Assembly: GCA_914767715.1 (NCBI GenBank)
Contig: OU612068.1
Span: 34,162,001-34,226,000 of the forward strand
Reading direction: 5' to 3'
Source: Membranipora membranacea
Lineage: Eukaryota; Bryozoa; Gymnolaemata; Cheilostomatida; Membraniporidae
Length of the DNA stretch: 64,000 nucleotides
Numbering within the stretch: position 1 is the stretch's first letter; each line of letters starts with the position of its first letter. The notes under the pieces are model-generated. The model was given only the letters and a program-made list of their open reading frames with translations. It searched no databases and was not told the origin of the DNA. This document shows, piece after piece, positions 24,401-35,686 of the stretch. Position numbers and translations under genes: made by a program.

Positions 24401-27400
24401 GTTCTCATTTGGTCCTTTGGAGTGAGGTCCAATAACAAGCTGAGCCAGAGCACCACCACCCCCAGATACTGAACCCGAGCTTTCAGCTGAGGAGTTGGCC
24501 TGCTTCTTCTGACTTCCGTGGCCACCTGTAAGTATCCAATAGTCAGGTTTGTAATTTGTCAGAACAGCAAACAACAGAGAAGTGAAAACCTCCCTGACTT
24601 AATCAATTTCCAGTGGTGACATAATCAAATAATACCAGAGTATATATAACAATAGGCCTATAAAATACTTTATATGTGAAAACCTCAATAAAAACATATA
24701 ATAAGAAAAAAATATACAATAGGCACAAAGGATTCTATCTCAAAATGCATCGGATGTAATAATACTGATAGAAGCAAAGGCCAGATAGAAAATGCCTCGG
24801 CCACTGGGGCACAGGACCACTGGGGCACAGGACCACTGGGGCACAGGACCACTGGGGCACAGGACCACTGGGGCACAGGACCACTGGGGCACAGGACCAC
24901 TGGGGCACAGGACCACTGGGGCACAGGACCACTGGGGCACAGGACCACTGGGGCACAGGACCACTGGGGCACAGGACCACTGGGGCACAGGACCAGTCCT
25001 TCACAAACTACGCAAGCCTTAGGGATAGCAACTTGATTTTTCAAAGCACTTTTGTCAGGCCCAGATGCTTTGTTGGTGGAAAAGCTCTCCTTACCTAACT
25101 TTCAAAACATCACAGGTGTATACTTTGTTAAACTTTGGATGATTTTGATCATGTTCGCATATCACAAAATAGCCCTGATTGTTCGATGAGACCCGGTAGA
25201 ATACTCCCTATTTAAAACAGGTTTTTTTTATTCGGAAAACAGAATATTCTACGCATATTTAATCTGGTTAACAAAATAATTTTTAAAGCTTCTAGAAATC
25301 TCTTAGTGCTTTCAGTTAAAATTCCTTTTGGACTTTAAAAGTTTCACAAGTGTACTCATAGATTCTATAAAATCATTATCCTTATCTACAAGCACAGCAG
25401 GGCAGCCTTAGAGTAATTTTTTTTGTAATTTGTCGCTGTCAATACGTAATTTTGTCATTGTGATAAATCAAGAGAAAAGTACATAACTATAAATATTGTC
25501 TCATCGGTAGGTATGTTTTTTCCACAAGTCTAGAGTTGACTTTGTTAGATAGGATATATCACACCATAACGGACCAAAAACGACCACAAAACACAGTTAG
25601 GCAACTTCATAATGAGTATTCATGATAAAATCAGAATGAGACATGGAAACTTATCCTTCATTGCAGAGGGTATTATCTTAAATCAAGTAAGACATGTTAT
25701 AACAGAGGATTGAGGAGTTCAATGTTGTCTCAAACTTGTCTTGTTATAGCGGAACATAGTTCTTTTCTTTTTAACCGTCTTCCTTTATGGGTGGGACTTA
25801 AGAGCCCAGCAGAGTATTTTTTCTCGTTGGTCCCCATTTTATGAGAATTAATAGGGCATGACAGCTCTACATACTGCTTGAGTTAGGCGATTATTACTCT
25901 GCGTTTAATGGATGTGATAAATGCCTTTGTTTTAGTCACATTTCAACTACAATTTGATTTCTTAAAAGACAGAAGGTTGCAGTTAGGCCTAACCGCATAT
26001 TAGACAGTTTTCTGAGCTCTGATTTATGCCTCGATTCGGAGTTGTCCTCTCTCCAGGTTGGTACTTTTAACCCACGCCGCATAGGAAAAAACGTGCTGAA
26101 AAGAGGGTTATCTTGATAACCGCTTATAATAGGATAAAAAATATTTTTGATTCAGAATCTGCAGCATTGAAAACTCATATGGACATAGTTTGGGGAATAA
26201 TTTTAGTACTTGGATAGTCAATTATGGCATTTTCTGCCTGTTTTGCGGACAATTTGGCAGAATTTTTCAGGAGTTTTGTCACTAAAATTAAGATTTATCA
26301 ACAACACGCCGCCAATGATTTGGAAACCCTGTCTCACAGTGTTTTCAATGGTGCAGACTCTTAATCAAAAATCATTTTTATCCTAACATAAGCAGTTTTC
26401 AAGATAACCCTCTTTCAGCAGGTTTTTCCTATGCGGCGTGGGTTAAAAGTACCAAACTGGAGAGAGGACAATTCCGAATTGAGGCATTAATAAGAGCTCA
26501 GAAAACTGTCTATAAGCCCGTATGACTTTTCACCCTTAGATCTTTTAAACCATACCAAACATGACCTAGTAGGACTGACACTTTAAAACTTTTGATGGTT
26601 AAATGCACTGCAATGAGTCTCAGGGAAAATCGGACTTGTTATAAATCCTGTAATTTCTCTTTGATAAAATCAATTTATGAATTCAATGAAATTAGAAAAT
26701 TAGTTGCGACCAAAATAATTCCATCAATCAAGCTAGCTGGTGATGTGATGTGGTGTTGATCTGGTGATGTGATGTTTGTTGATCTGGATGAAACTCGCTA
26801 ACTAATGACTAGTGAAAATAAGTCGACTTTTTTTATTTGCAGACGACACAAACATTTTTAGCTCTGATCCAAAAATTTTAAAAGAAAGTTTAATCAACAT
26901 TGAACAGTGGTGCTTGGCAAGCCGATTAATTCTTTATAGGTCCTTTTTAAAGCACCTAACAAAAACTAGACAATCCTGAAGTTTTTAATGTCAGTACGGG
27001 AAACAATATAATAGAATCGATCTCCTCCACTAAGTTTTTACAATTAGAAATAGATAGCAATATTACTTTTAAAAACCATATATCAAAGATTTGCAAAAAG
27101 TTAAACTTTTATATTATTTTATTATTGCGAAATATCAGACAGTTTTTAGATGAGCCAACAATGATCAAATTATATTATACTTTCTTCCATCCACACCTTA
27201 TTTATGGCATTGAGTTCTGGGGCCATGCAGCCCAATGAGAATTGAAACAAATTCTACTTTTACAGAAAGCTGCTTTGCGTGTGATTTTGAAAATACCACC
27301 TGGAAAACATGTGTCATCAAATTTTTAAAAACTCAAAATCATGCCAATTTCAATGTTATTTAAATATCGTTATATTCATTTCTTCGTAAAACAAGTAAAT

Positions 27401-30400
27401 GAAAACAAATTATACCCTAAATTAAACAACAACGGAAAAACAAGGTCAAACTTGAAATTCCAACCTCAGTGAGCCAACAACTGCAGAGGGGAGCGGTCAC
27501 TGTTGACAAAGGGAGTCAACTTGTTCAACAGATACCTAATGGGGGAGGAGGAGAGCGGGCCGTCGGGGTTTGCTGGCTGAGGCTTTGTGGGAGGGGGGGT
27601 GTGTAGGGGGCATTTGGTAGATGGGGCTTCCCGGTCAATGGTTGGATCGGGATGGTCTCAGCTTTGTTTAATCGGGTGGTCGCCACTCTAGTCTCGACCT
27701 GTCTGGCGTAGACTTTCATACCACACCGCAGCATTTTTTATCTCAATTTTAATTTATCATTTTACTAGAAAATTTCAAGCAGAAACCTAATACAAAAAAA
27801 AAGACCTTCAGCCATTAAAGTTGATACAATAGCCTAATAATCAACCAAACTCTGGTTGTGCCTCCATGAAATAAACATTTAAATATTCAGAGGAACTTCT
27901 CCAGCTTATAAGCTTTGAAATGAGCCCAAGAACAGCTCAATTGGTCAATTAGGACTGAAGTTATGGCTTATCAAAGTAAGGCCTTGCTGACGCTCGCTCC
28001 CCTTCCGCAGGGGGTGTGATGTCATAGACATACATTTTGCGTATATGTCTACCATTAGAAACTTTGATCTCATGTAATTTTGTCTAAATTTGATGAAACG
28101 AGTTGAAATCCAACACAGCTCATGCCATAATAGAGATCAACCAGAAGCAAAAAGTTGAGGGAGATTGACGCATTTTTTGTGGTGGAAAAAAGTTGGTTTC
28201 ACTTTAATAGTTTCATATACAGAAAAATTCGAATAGCGGTCAAAAACCCTGATCTGACCTCACACCCAGGCTTTCCGATATAACGAGCAAATATTGAAAG
28301 GGTCGACTTCAATACCTCATAACACAGCTTGTAGTGGTATAAGAGGGTGAATTTTGGGCATGTTTTGAAGCTGATTAGCTGGAGTAATAGATTTGACTAT
28401 CTCAATCTTAAGTTCATGGATGCTTTAAGTACGAAGCTGCATTTACAAATTAACAAGAACAACAAGATTCTACTCTTCACTGTAATCATTGTTTTTCCAT
28501 GAGCCAATCTAGGCAAAACTGATTGCCTGATTTTTTTTGTACTAAGGCAAATCAGCTCAGCCTAGCTCAGCCAACCTTAGTGTAAAGACTGAGCTAACAG
28601 CACTTTGATCCTCAATCAGGGGCACAATATTTTCATGCAATTTAAGCACAGTTGTATCATAGTGACATCACACAGTAGAGAAGCTCTGAAATCATAGTGC
28701 TGATGGAGAGGATAATAAGAATGTCTAAAATTGTTAAGCGACATCACACATCACTTTTACATGTTGCATTGATAGTTACATATGTTAGTACAATATCAAT
28801 GTGAGCCTGAGTTGGAGAAACTCCTTGGTTCCATAGAACTACTACATCTCCTAACTTTTGATTTTGTGTGGGTGTGGGATGGATGGAAGCTCTCTCAGAT
28901 TCTCATTGCTGATCAATTTTTTTCGGACAAGTTTCTACAACTGCTCAAGTTTTTTACAATTCTTATACTTATTGAAAACTTTCACTAATAGTATAGATAG
29001 ATAACTCTAGAGATCCAATTCTGTATGTATTGGCACCATGAAGAGTTATCTACTCTGCCATACATACAATCATGTCTAGTTCCAGTATATCACTAAGATC
29101 AATGGTGGACGGTGGCTCTAGTAATCACTAAGTGTTTAGTAAGTAATCAGCAAGTATGTTCTGTATGAGTAATGAGGGTAGAGGAAACTGAGCAGTTGTA
29201 GAAAATGATCTGAAATTTTGTTCATTTTAACCCCCTCTTACCACCCATCTACCACAAGGCCAAGCCCTAAGTTAGGAAATTGGACGGTCATATCTATGAA
29301 AACAACAACATAGCACAACAAACAGGCCACGCTGCTTTAATGATTGCTCCGGTGAGAAACGAGGTGATGGAAAGCAAACCTTCATATTGTTTTGGCTTTG
29401 GGACTCCCTCTTCCTCAGGAATAACAACAGGATGATATTGACCAATCAGCAAACAGTATCACTTGAGCTATGTCTGGGACATTTGTAGAAATCAAAATGG
29501 CCGCCAAGTGATGAAATCAATATTACATCTATGAAATAAAATGGCTAATAAGCCCTTTTTCCTCACAAAAGAGTTCATGACTATTAGTTGTATCTCAAGA
29601 AAACATCTTACCCTACCATTATACAGCTGCATCACTTGCCCAATATACCTGATGGTAGTGTTATTGATTATGTGAACATCAACACACGTGTGTATTTTGT
29701 TGCTTATTTCTTTGTTGGCTCAGAAAATATAGTTAGGGTGGTCTCTCTTGGGCCCCAAACTATGCTCATTGGATAGAGCACATGTTGTAGGTAATCAACT
29801 ATGTTTAACTTTTCCAAAACATGGTCCATGTCAAGGGGTAGCAAGCAAATGTGTCTTCAAAATACTTCATAAATGATACAATTTCGCAATAAATATCTTC
29901 AGTCAGAGTGCACTTAGAGACATGTGGTTTTTTATTAATCAGGTAAACACTAATTTAATTGAGATCAACTATGAATCAAATACAGCTTACTACCCCTCAA
30001 TAATCCTAGAAACATGATCTGCTCTGCTCTGAATTGGTGGCAGTGAACCTTCTCAGCCAATGAAAGCCCTGATGTTATTTGATGTAGTGAGTCTATTGTT
30101 TGTTCTCTATTGTTTAGCGGCATACACAATGAAAGCCAAATATTCCTAAATAGACCATCACAATAATCCTATTTTATAAGGGACACAAATAGATAGGCCA
30201 ATTGTCCAGGGACCAGTTTCAACTATATCAGTCACTAACTGGTCGTTCACTCATAGCATTGTGTTATGCACAATGTCATGCAGATTGTATAGAAAACATA
30301 AGTAATTATTTTGTGTGACTGTGCCTATGCAAATGCAAGACAAGTCGTCGTAAAAACTGATTCAATAACCATTGTTTTAGTGCTAACTTTTAAGACCCCA

Positions 30401-31565
30401 CTCATGATGGTCATTAAAATCTGTTGCTAACGACCGAATTGAATCAGTTGCTACCTTCTAAGTGGGTAAGTTTACAATAGCAGTCACTATGGTTATTGAT
30501 TAATCTCATATACATTACTATTTAATGACAGATTTTAGTGACCAATGCCAGCGACTGTTCTAATTGAAACCTGTCCCAGGACATCACATTAAGCCACACC
30601 CACAATTCCTATGTGTTGTTATTCCTGAGGAAGAGGGAGTTCATTGATATCAGCAAGATATCTTAAGTCTCTATCGCTGCCACAGGGAACTGTTTTCATA
30701 ACAGTTTTCTGCCCCGGACAAAACGGGATATGAAAACCTAAGGAAAATCAGAGGACAATACTACTGATGCCCTACTGGATGGGTACATGTACCCCCTCTG
30801 AACCCAAATGCCCTACCCATGGGATGGTATTCTGGAACAATGTCCAAACCTTATATAGTTATGTCCAAAAACTGAGGCACGCCCCCCTAGGCGGTCTAGC
30901 GTGATTTCGTCTTTGATGTAAGTATATTAATTACACATAGTAAAGAGTGTATATCATTGAATTCCATATCTGGAATAGCATCATTAGCTTTCTTTTGCAA
31001 AACAAAGGGCTTGCAAAAATAGCCAGTCCCTAGTAGCAATCTAGAAATGCCCTAATCATCGACACTGTATGGAGTATAATTACTGTTTGCAATTTTGTAA
31101 ACAAGACAATTTCTCAGGCTAATTATTCTTGCTACTAGGGACAGCCAATCAGATAACAGTCAGATGGGTCCCTGTGTTTAGTGTCCTAACCGTATAACGC
31201 TATGATACTATTTCCATTCTAAGAGAAGAATCTAATTCAGTGGTGTATATATATCACAAATAAATATAATATCATATAAATCATAATCAATATATATAGA
31301 TGGGACCATAGATAGGACTGCCGCAGTTCCTGATTTTGGGCCCCACCCACACCAAGCCCAAAATCAGGAACTGCGGCAGTCCTATGGATGGGACATGGGT
31401 ACCATAGATAGGCATAATAAGGAGTTTGCTAGCCTGTGCGTGCAGTTAATAGGAGGGGGGCAGTTCACAGGCTAGCTCAGCTGGCAAACTCCTTACTTAT
31501 GCCTAGTATCTATGATTGAATGATGGGTACCTACCTTTTCGTTTCACCTTTGATTTCTTTCCCAT
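15494..31565 (-). CDS. Unrecognised acidic, low-complexity protein with C-terminal CAAX (geranylgeranylation-type) box, 613 residues
   Basis: Eleven exons: 31565-31535, 24525-24399, 23890-23673, 23515-23363, 23211-23065, 22420-22295, 21487-21308, 19875-19541, 18308-17879, 16706-16660 and 15541-15494. They sum to 1,842 nt and stay in phase. The protein begins with a basic MGKKSKVKRKGGHG segment. About 550 residues of Ser/Glu/Thr/Ala/Asp-rich sequence follow without a recognisable fold. It then turns basic (KSKSK) and ends GPVEQGCCTIL. CTIL is a CaaL box, which protein geranylgeranyltransferase I prefers; the extra Cys before it could be palmitoylated. The shape (disordered acidic body, lipid tail) recalls paralemmin or MARCKS-like membrane proteins, but I see no homology. 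The exon carrying the first ATG begins at 31603 after an acceptor, and its frame is open 5' of the ATG, so a longer N-terminus is possible. Intron 6 uses a GC donor (22294-22293). Confidence 0.75.
16569..16609. repeat. Poly-G tracts (21 G and 10 G)
   Basis: Runs of G at 16569-16589 and 16600-16609 are separated by 10 nt. They lie in the intron after exon 10 of the acidic CAAX gene, so its transcript carries poly-C and the G-rich strand is the non-template strand. Such runs can form G-quadruplexes in DNA and are often mis-sized by sequencing. Confidence 0.85.
23019..23042. repeat. (CA)n(TA)n microsatellite
   Basis: A run of CACACA followed by TATATA sits just downstream of exon 5 of the acidic CAAX gene. 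Confidence 0.7.
24801..24994. repeat. 16-bp minisatellite, about 12 copies
   Basis: The unit CCACTGGGGCACAGGA repeats about twelve times with no visible variation. Because 16 is not a multiple of 3 and the unit has no stop in any frame of either strand, the array opens long spurious reading frames on both strands. Its homogeneity suggests recent expansion. Confidence 0.95.
26003..26510. mobile_element. TA-flanked foldback (MITE-like) element, copy B
   Basis: This is the same element as at 9848-10346, in the same orientation, with TA at 26001-26002 and 26511-26512. It is slightly longer because copy A lacks part of the CTCTTTCAGCAGG segment near its right arm. Having two copies in different introns with intact TA flanks confirms a mobile family. 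Confidence 0.8.
26830..27430 (+). mobile_element. Decayed non-LTR retrotransposon reverse-transcriptase fragment
   Basis: Broken plus-strand frames carry an FADDTNIF motif (the catalytic [Y/F]xDD box), then LINIEQWCLASRL, FLQLEIDSNITFKNHI, and HPHLIYGIEFWG. This order matches the palm-to-thumb part of CR1/jockey/RTE-type reverse transcriptases. Stops and frameshifts interrupt it, and neither end is intact. Confidence 0.7.
29403..30640. mobile_element. Candidate 1.24-kb element with 27-bp terminal inverted repeats
   Basis: Positions 29403-29429 (ACTCCCTCTTCCTCAGGAAT and on) recur exactly, inverted, at 30614-30640. There is no open reading frame of note between them and no obvious target-site duplication outside. 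A shortened, imperfect match to the same end occurs near 34004-34024. It could be a non-autonomous DNA transposon or two independent repeat ends. Confidence 0.45.
31312..31385. repeat. Perfect 30-bp inverted repeat with 14-nt loop
   Basis: The arm 31312-31341 (ATAGGACTGCCGCAGTTCCT and on) is exactly complementary to 31356-31385. The loop CCCACCCACACCAA has no self-pairing. The hairpin lies 150 nt downstream of the first coding exon of the acidic CAAX gene, inside its first intron. Confidence 0.9.
31402..31514. repeat. Imperfect inverted repeat next to the 31312 hairpin
   Basis: CATAGATAGGCATAATAAGG at 31402 and the following GAGTTTGCTAGCCTGTG pair with CACAGGCTAGC at 31466 and the stretch ending ATGCCTAGTATCTATG at 31514, with small bulges. 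It ends about 20 nt before the splice donor of the ATG exon. Confidence 0.75.
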
Positions 31566-32224
31566 ATTACCAACAATAGCTTGTTCCCAACCAGGGAAGT
31601 TATCTGTACAAAGGAGTGGTTAGCTATTTGTGATGTTATATATGCCTGACTGTGAAACCAAGGAGTTTGAAAACTCTGTAACTCCCTGGTGAAACAGCTA
31701 GCAAGTCTAACTCTATGAAGTTCCCGCCACTAGGTCATGGCTAAAGCTTATAGCCAATTACAGATTCAACAATATTTGATTGGTCAGCTACCTGTTTCAA
31801 AGCTGACCATCCTATTGGCTTATCATAAATGTGTTGTAGCCTTCCCACTATTTTATATTGTCAAGGACACATGAAGGTTATAAGACAGATGAGGAAGTTT
31901 TGTTCTATAGGTAATTGACCAGGAAGTTTTGATGTTTTACCTTGAGTCTTCTTCGTCTCTAACACCGACTTTGAAATCAGGACTTAAGAAACATTTTGCC
32001 ATTAATCGGTTAACCGGTCCGGGTCAATATCAAGCAAATGAACAGCTAGTACTTATGTTATTTCCTTCAAGTGTAAATTACAACATCATATTATTTATCT
32101 TTTCTCCGTCATGTAGTCATTCATAGTTTTTTTATTTCAATTTGGTTTTCATTTGTAAGTCACATTAATTAAGGGCACGTCTGACACAGCTTCGAGCTTT
32201 AAGTGAAAAAGACAGAGTAAACAT

Positions 32225-33972
32225 TACAGCAACATTACAAAAACAGTTGCTAAAGCAAACAGGTCATTAGGATTAATTAAATGGAATCTAAGAGAGGCTC
32301 CAACAAAAACGAAACTGGTTGCTTTTAACTCGGTTGTCAGACCCATATTAGAGTATGCCAGTCAAGTTTGGTCGCCACATCAGGCAGGATTGAGTAAATC
32401 AATTGATATGGTTCAAGTTAAGCTATGAGATGGATCTATTGGATACGTAAGCGTGATAGTGTGACTGAGTGTATGAACCGTCATAGCATCGTTTCTTTGT
32501 CCGACAGGCGCAAGGATCTAAATATATTTGCCGATGACACTATAATTTACACAACTACCGACAAATCTGACCAACTTCAACGAGACCTCCTCTCCCTCGA
32601 AGACTGGGAAACCAAATGGGCTAAGCTAAGTGTGAGACTATCCAGTTCAGCCGTAAGAGATCCAAGGCAACCACCATGCCCTATCGCCTCCATGATGAAG
32701 AGATACCTCTAGTCCACTCCATCAAGTACCTAGGTGTTAGGTTACAAAGTGACCTAAAATGGCACTCACACATCACGCAGATCACAGCCAAAGCCTCAAC
32801 ACCACTCTTGGTTTTGTGAGACGAACCATTCCTCCCCAGTCTACTGTCCTCCGTGCCAGAGCATACAAGCAACTGGTCAGACCGGTGCTCGAGTACGCAT
32901 CCTGTGCTTGGGACCCACTACCAAAGACGCTATCCAAAGATGTAGAAGCGGTACAGAGAAGATCGGCCAGGACGGTCCTTAACATCCTTGGACCAGCCAC
33001 ACTTCGACCACAGCCCTTCTACAGAAATTGGATTGGAAACCACTGGCTGAGAGGAGAGAGAGAAGGTGCACCTGTATGTTCAGGGCGATGCACTACGGGG
33101 AGATCAACACCGACATCTCCAATTATGTATCGCTATCAGACTGCAAGCTTAGTAGCCGACGACATGGCAAGCAATACAGAGTAGAGCACCATAGAACTAA
33201 AGCTCACATGGCAACTTTCTTCATCTCGACTAGCAAGATTTGGAATGATCTTAACAGGACGGACAGACTCCTCTGCTCCCCCGGTTAACCCTGCCCTCCC
33301 ATTCCTTGCCCTGACATGGATACCTTGACCTTGAAAATGTTAACGGACATATGGCTAGCCACATTACCGGAGTCTTCAAACCTACCTGAAGTTGGTGATT
33401 ACGTCACCAAGTACCAAGTACCAAATATACTCTTCCTAAGAAAGATTGAAGCCGGATTATTCGATTTGAACCTTAACTGTTACATTAGATTTTCTACAGA
33501 TCATAACACCAGAGGTAAGACCATCAGCTGGACACACAGGACAAATGCATGGCGTTTCAGTTACTTCAACCGCATACGCCATGACATCAAGGTTATATTT
33601 CCTCCATCCCCATAACCGCCTATAAATATCTCTAACCTACTTGTAAATTGAGCTGTATTATTTATGTTCATGTAGCTATCACTGGGACTTTCATGCCCGT
33701 CAGACCATCATCTGAACGGATGACTTGAAAATTTGATCAGAGATGAAAAAATGGGGACCACAATTACAGATGTCACTCTTTTTGACAGCCTGTGACGCTG
33801 CACTTTTAGTTCTGTTTATTTTCTAAATGTTAACTCTCTTTTTCGCGGGTCACACTACCGAGCAGCGCCCACAGAAACTCCAAAACCCTGATTACGCACT
33901 AATAGACTGATTATTATATCCTTTATGCCAGCTATTCCGGCGATTAGGATCAATTGGGAAGTAAGTAAGTAA
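32225..33972 (+). mobile_element. Outer non-LTR retrotransposon fragment, split by a nested insertion
   Basis: The left part (about 32225-32519) encodes the C-terminal thumb region of a CR1/jockey-type reverse transcriptase (KANRSLGLIKWN, VVRPILEYASQVWSPH, SLSDRRKDL). The reading resumes after 33430 with FLRKIEAGLFDLN and ends FNRIRHDIKVIFPPSP with a stop at 33613-33615. A 3' flank ends in AAGTAAGTAAGTAAG near 33972, a tail typical of CR1-like elements. The interruption at 32527-33422 is flanked by AAATATA on both sides. Removing it restores the order of conserved motifs. A frameshift or stop near 32425 shows the element is dead. Confidence 0.7.
32527..33422 (+). mobile_element. Nested 5'-truncated non-LTR retrotransposon insertion
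   Basis: It starts at the catalytic FADDTIIYTT motif and continues through a KYLGVRLQSDLKW box (other frame), AYKQLVRPVLEYAS, EAVQRRSARTVLNILG and LAERRERRCTCMFRAMHYG, as in jockey/CR1-type reverse transcriptases. The 3' end is a short ACCAAGT repeat (about 33405-33422). AAATATA at 32520-32526 and 33423-33429 is a 7-bp target-site duplication. The 5' truncation in mid-RT and the microsatellite tail are hallmarks of target-primed reverse transcription. Frameshifts near 32640 and 32820 show it is inactive. Confidence 0.8.
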
Positions 33973-34689
33973 GCTATACCAATGAACTTCCTCTCCAGGA
34001 GAGGAAGAGGGAGTACATTGGCTATACTCTACATGATACTACTGTCCCATCTCCTTGGCCCCACGTGTACCGGGAATAAAATATCTTTGAGTCAAACCTT
34101 ACGCTGGAACTGCAACACTGACTATGTAACAGGAAAGGCTGCTCGTAATGTTGGTTCCCAGTCGGCACGACTGTATCTAAACTATGTTGGAAAGAAAGAT
34201 GTTGGCAATCTGTCAATCTCTTATATGTTGGAATGGTGCATTTTAGTAGATATTTTTACGATATATAATCTACCTCTGATACACATCTAACTAGAGGCTT
34301 GTATATATAGTAACCATGGGTTTTCTTGACAGCAAAATTATATGCAATATCTCATACCTCAGTATGTATTTTAATATGTAATTTAATTACGATATATCAG
34401 ATTTTATATCAATTAGCATTTAGGCATGTGTTGTACTCATAGTGATTCAGTCCACAGTGGATGTTGAGTAGGCCCATTAGACCATTGGACTTCCACTTGT
34501 GTATGGTAAGTCATTGAGTCATGCAGTGTGTAACTCTTGAATCTTAGATAGAATACAATTTGGTTCGCAAAGAACATTAAGTGGTGCTTAATGCAGGTAA
34601 TTTAAACCCTGCCCGCCAGTTTGAGGCAGTCTAGCGCAAAGCGCAGCCCGCACTGTGTACAACATACCAAGAACTGACCACAAGTCTAG

Positions 34690-35310
34690 CACCACCAGCC
34701 TCATCTCGGACCTTCAGTAGGAAACTCTCACCGAGAGAAGAGGAAGGAGACACCTGGGCATGTTCAGAGCCATGCACTATGGGGAAGTTGCAACAAACAT
34801 CAACGAGTTTCTCACCCCATATACCCCCACCATCGGGTAATCCAGACGATACCCTCTACAATACACAATCCCTCACTTTAACTTGAGGTCTCATCAAAAG
34901 AGCTCTTCTTAGCTACAGCAATGGACTGGAACGCCCTCTCCATTGGCAGTCCCCTACCCCATGGTCCCCCAGTGCCTGGCTAGAGAGAGAGAGAGAGAGA
35001 GAGACAGCAACACTAGCTGTCCGTTCATAACCTGCTGTCAGGGCTAGATGATACCCAGAGAAATATCAACAAGAAATTCTGCATTTAAATCAAACACAGA
35101 CGGGGTGAGACAAATGTCATAATGGCAATCAAGGCCAATAACAAGCTACTCACAACCAAAAAGAGTATGGCAAATGCTCTCAAAGACCAGTTCAAGTCAG
35201 TCTTCTCCACCTGAAGATATACCACCCTCTACAACTCTACCTACAACTACAGATTCAGATTCCATCATATCTAAAGCATCAACAACTCTAGGCTTTTACA
35301 GAAAGACAAA
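34690..35310 (+). mobile_element. Rearranged fragments of a third non-LTR retrotransposon
   Basis: Around 34735-34800, broken frames read a segment very like the nested element's CMFRAMHYGE region. Around 35050-35215 there is a motif from upstream of the RT domain (KKFCI, KSMANALKDQFKSVFST), and near 35270 SKASTTLGFYRKT. The motifs are out of order relative to a normal element, so this is a scrambled or multiply inserted remnant. Confidence 0.6.
34984..35004. repeat. (GA)n microsatellite
   Basis: A GAGAGA run of about 20 nt within the retrotransposon remnant. Confidence 0.8.
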
Positions 35311-35686
35311 CAATACCATAAACCTGAACATTATTATCCTTCTAGCCATGAAGATAGTCAACCTCTAAACGGTCATCATAGATACATTTGATACAGAATA
35401 CCATGAGTAGGGCGTGATATTCCTTATATTAGGTTGTAGCCTCCACATGAAAATCAAGCTCATTGTTTGGAGGTAAAAGAAAACTATATCTGTCTGTGTT
35501 TAATTTGGAATTGACAATTTCAACTATCAGCAATCTCCAAAGTCTCAAAGTGCTAGTAGTGCTTTACTCATCTGACTTACTCATCTTCCCACTTAATAAA
35601 AGCTTTTCTTTGAGGATATTTCAGGGTCCATTGACAATTTTGCCTTTTTTTCAGAGCACAACACTTGCTGCATATTCTAAGAGCCT

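Larger units (their letters stand above)
24526..31534. other. 7-kb first intron of the acidic CAAX gene, repeat-rich
   Basis: This intron separates the ATG exon from exon 2. It contains the 16-bp minisatellite, copy B of the TA-flanked foldback element, a decayed non-LTR retrotransposon fragment, an element with 27-bp inverted ends, and two hairpins. A proline-rich minus frame at 27525-27734 just after the retrotransposon fragment has no support as a gene. I see no conserved exon in the rest. Confidence 0.6.
31604..35686. other. Divergent intergenic stretch filled with retrotransposon debris
   Basis: This lies between the first coding exon of the acidic CAAX gene (minus) and the IRAK start (plus). 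It contains nested non-LTR retrotransposons (about 32225-33972), a third rearranged fragment (34690-35310) and a GA microsatellite (34984-35004). A pyrimidine-rich tract ending in an AG at 35655 is a probable acceptor for the first IRAK coding exon, so IRAK has an untranslated 5' exon further up. I cannot place either promoter. Confidence 0.5.

Noticed and set aside
24685-25044. Overlapping repetitive frames on both strands (Trp-Ser-Cys-Ala-Pro repeats)
   Set aside because: They are products of the stop-free 16-bp minisatellite in an intron, with no splice or family support.
27525-27734. Proline-rich minus-strand frame after the retrotransposon fragment
   Set aside because: Short and GC-skewed, probably transposon 3' sequence read backwards; no start context or splice sites that join it to a gene.
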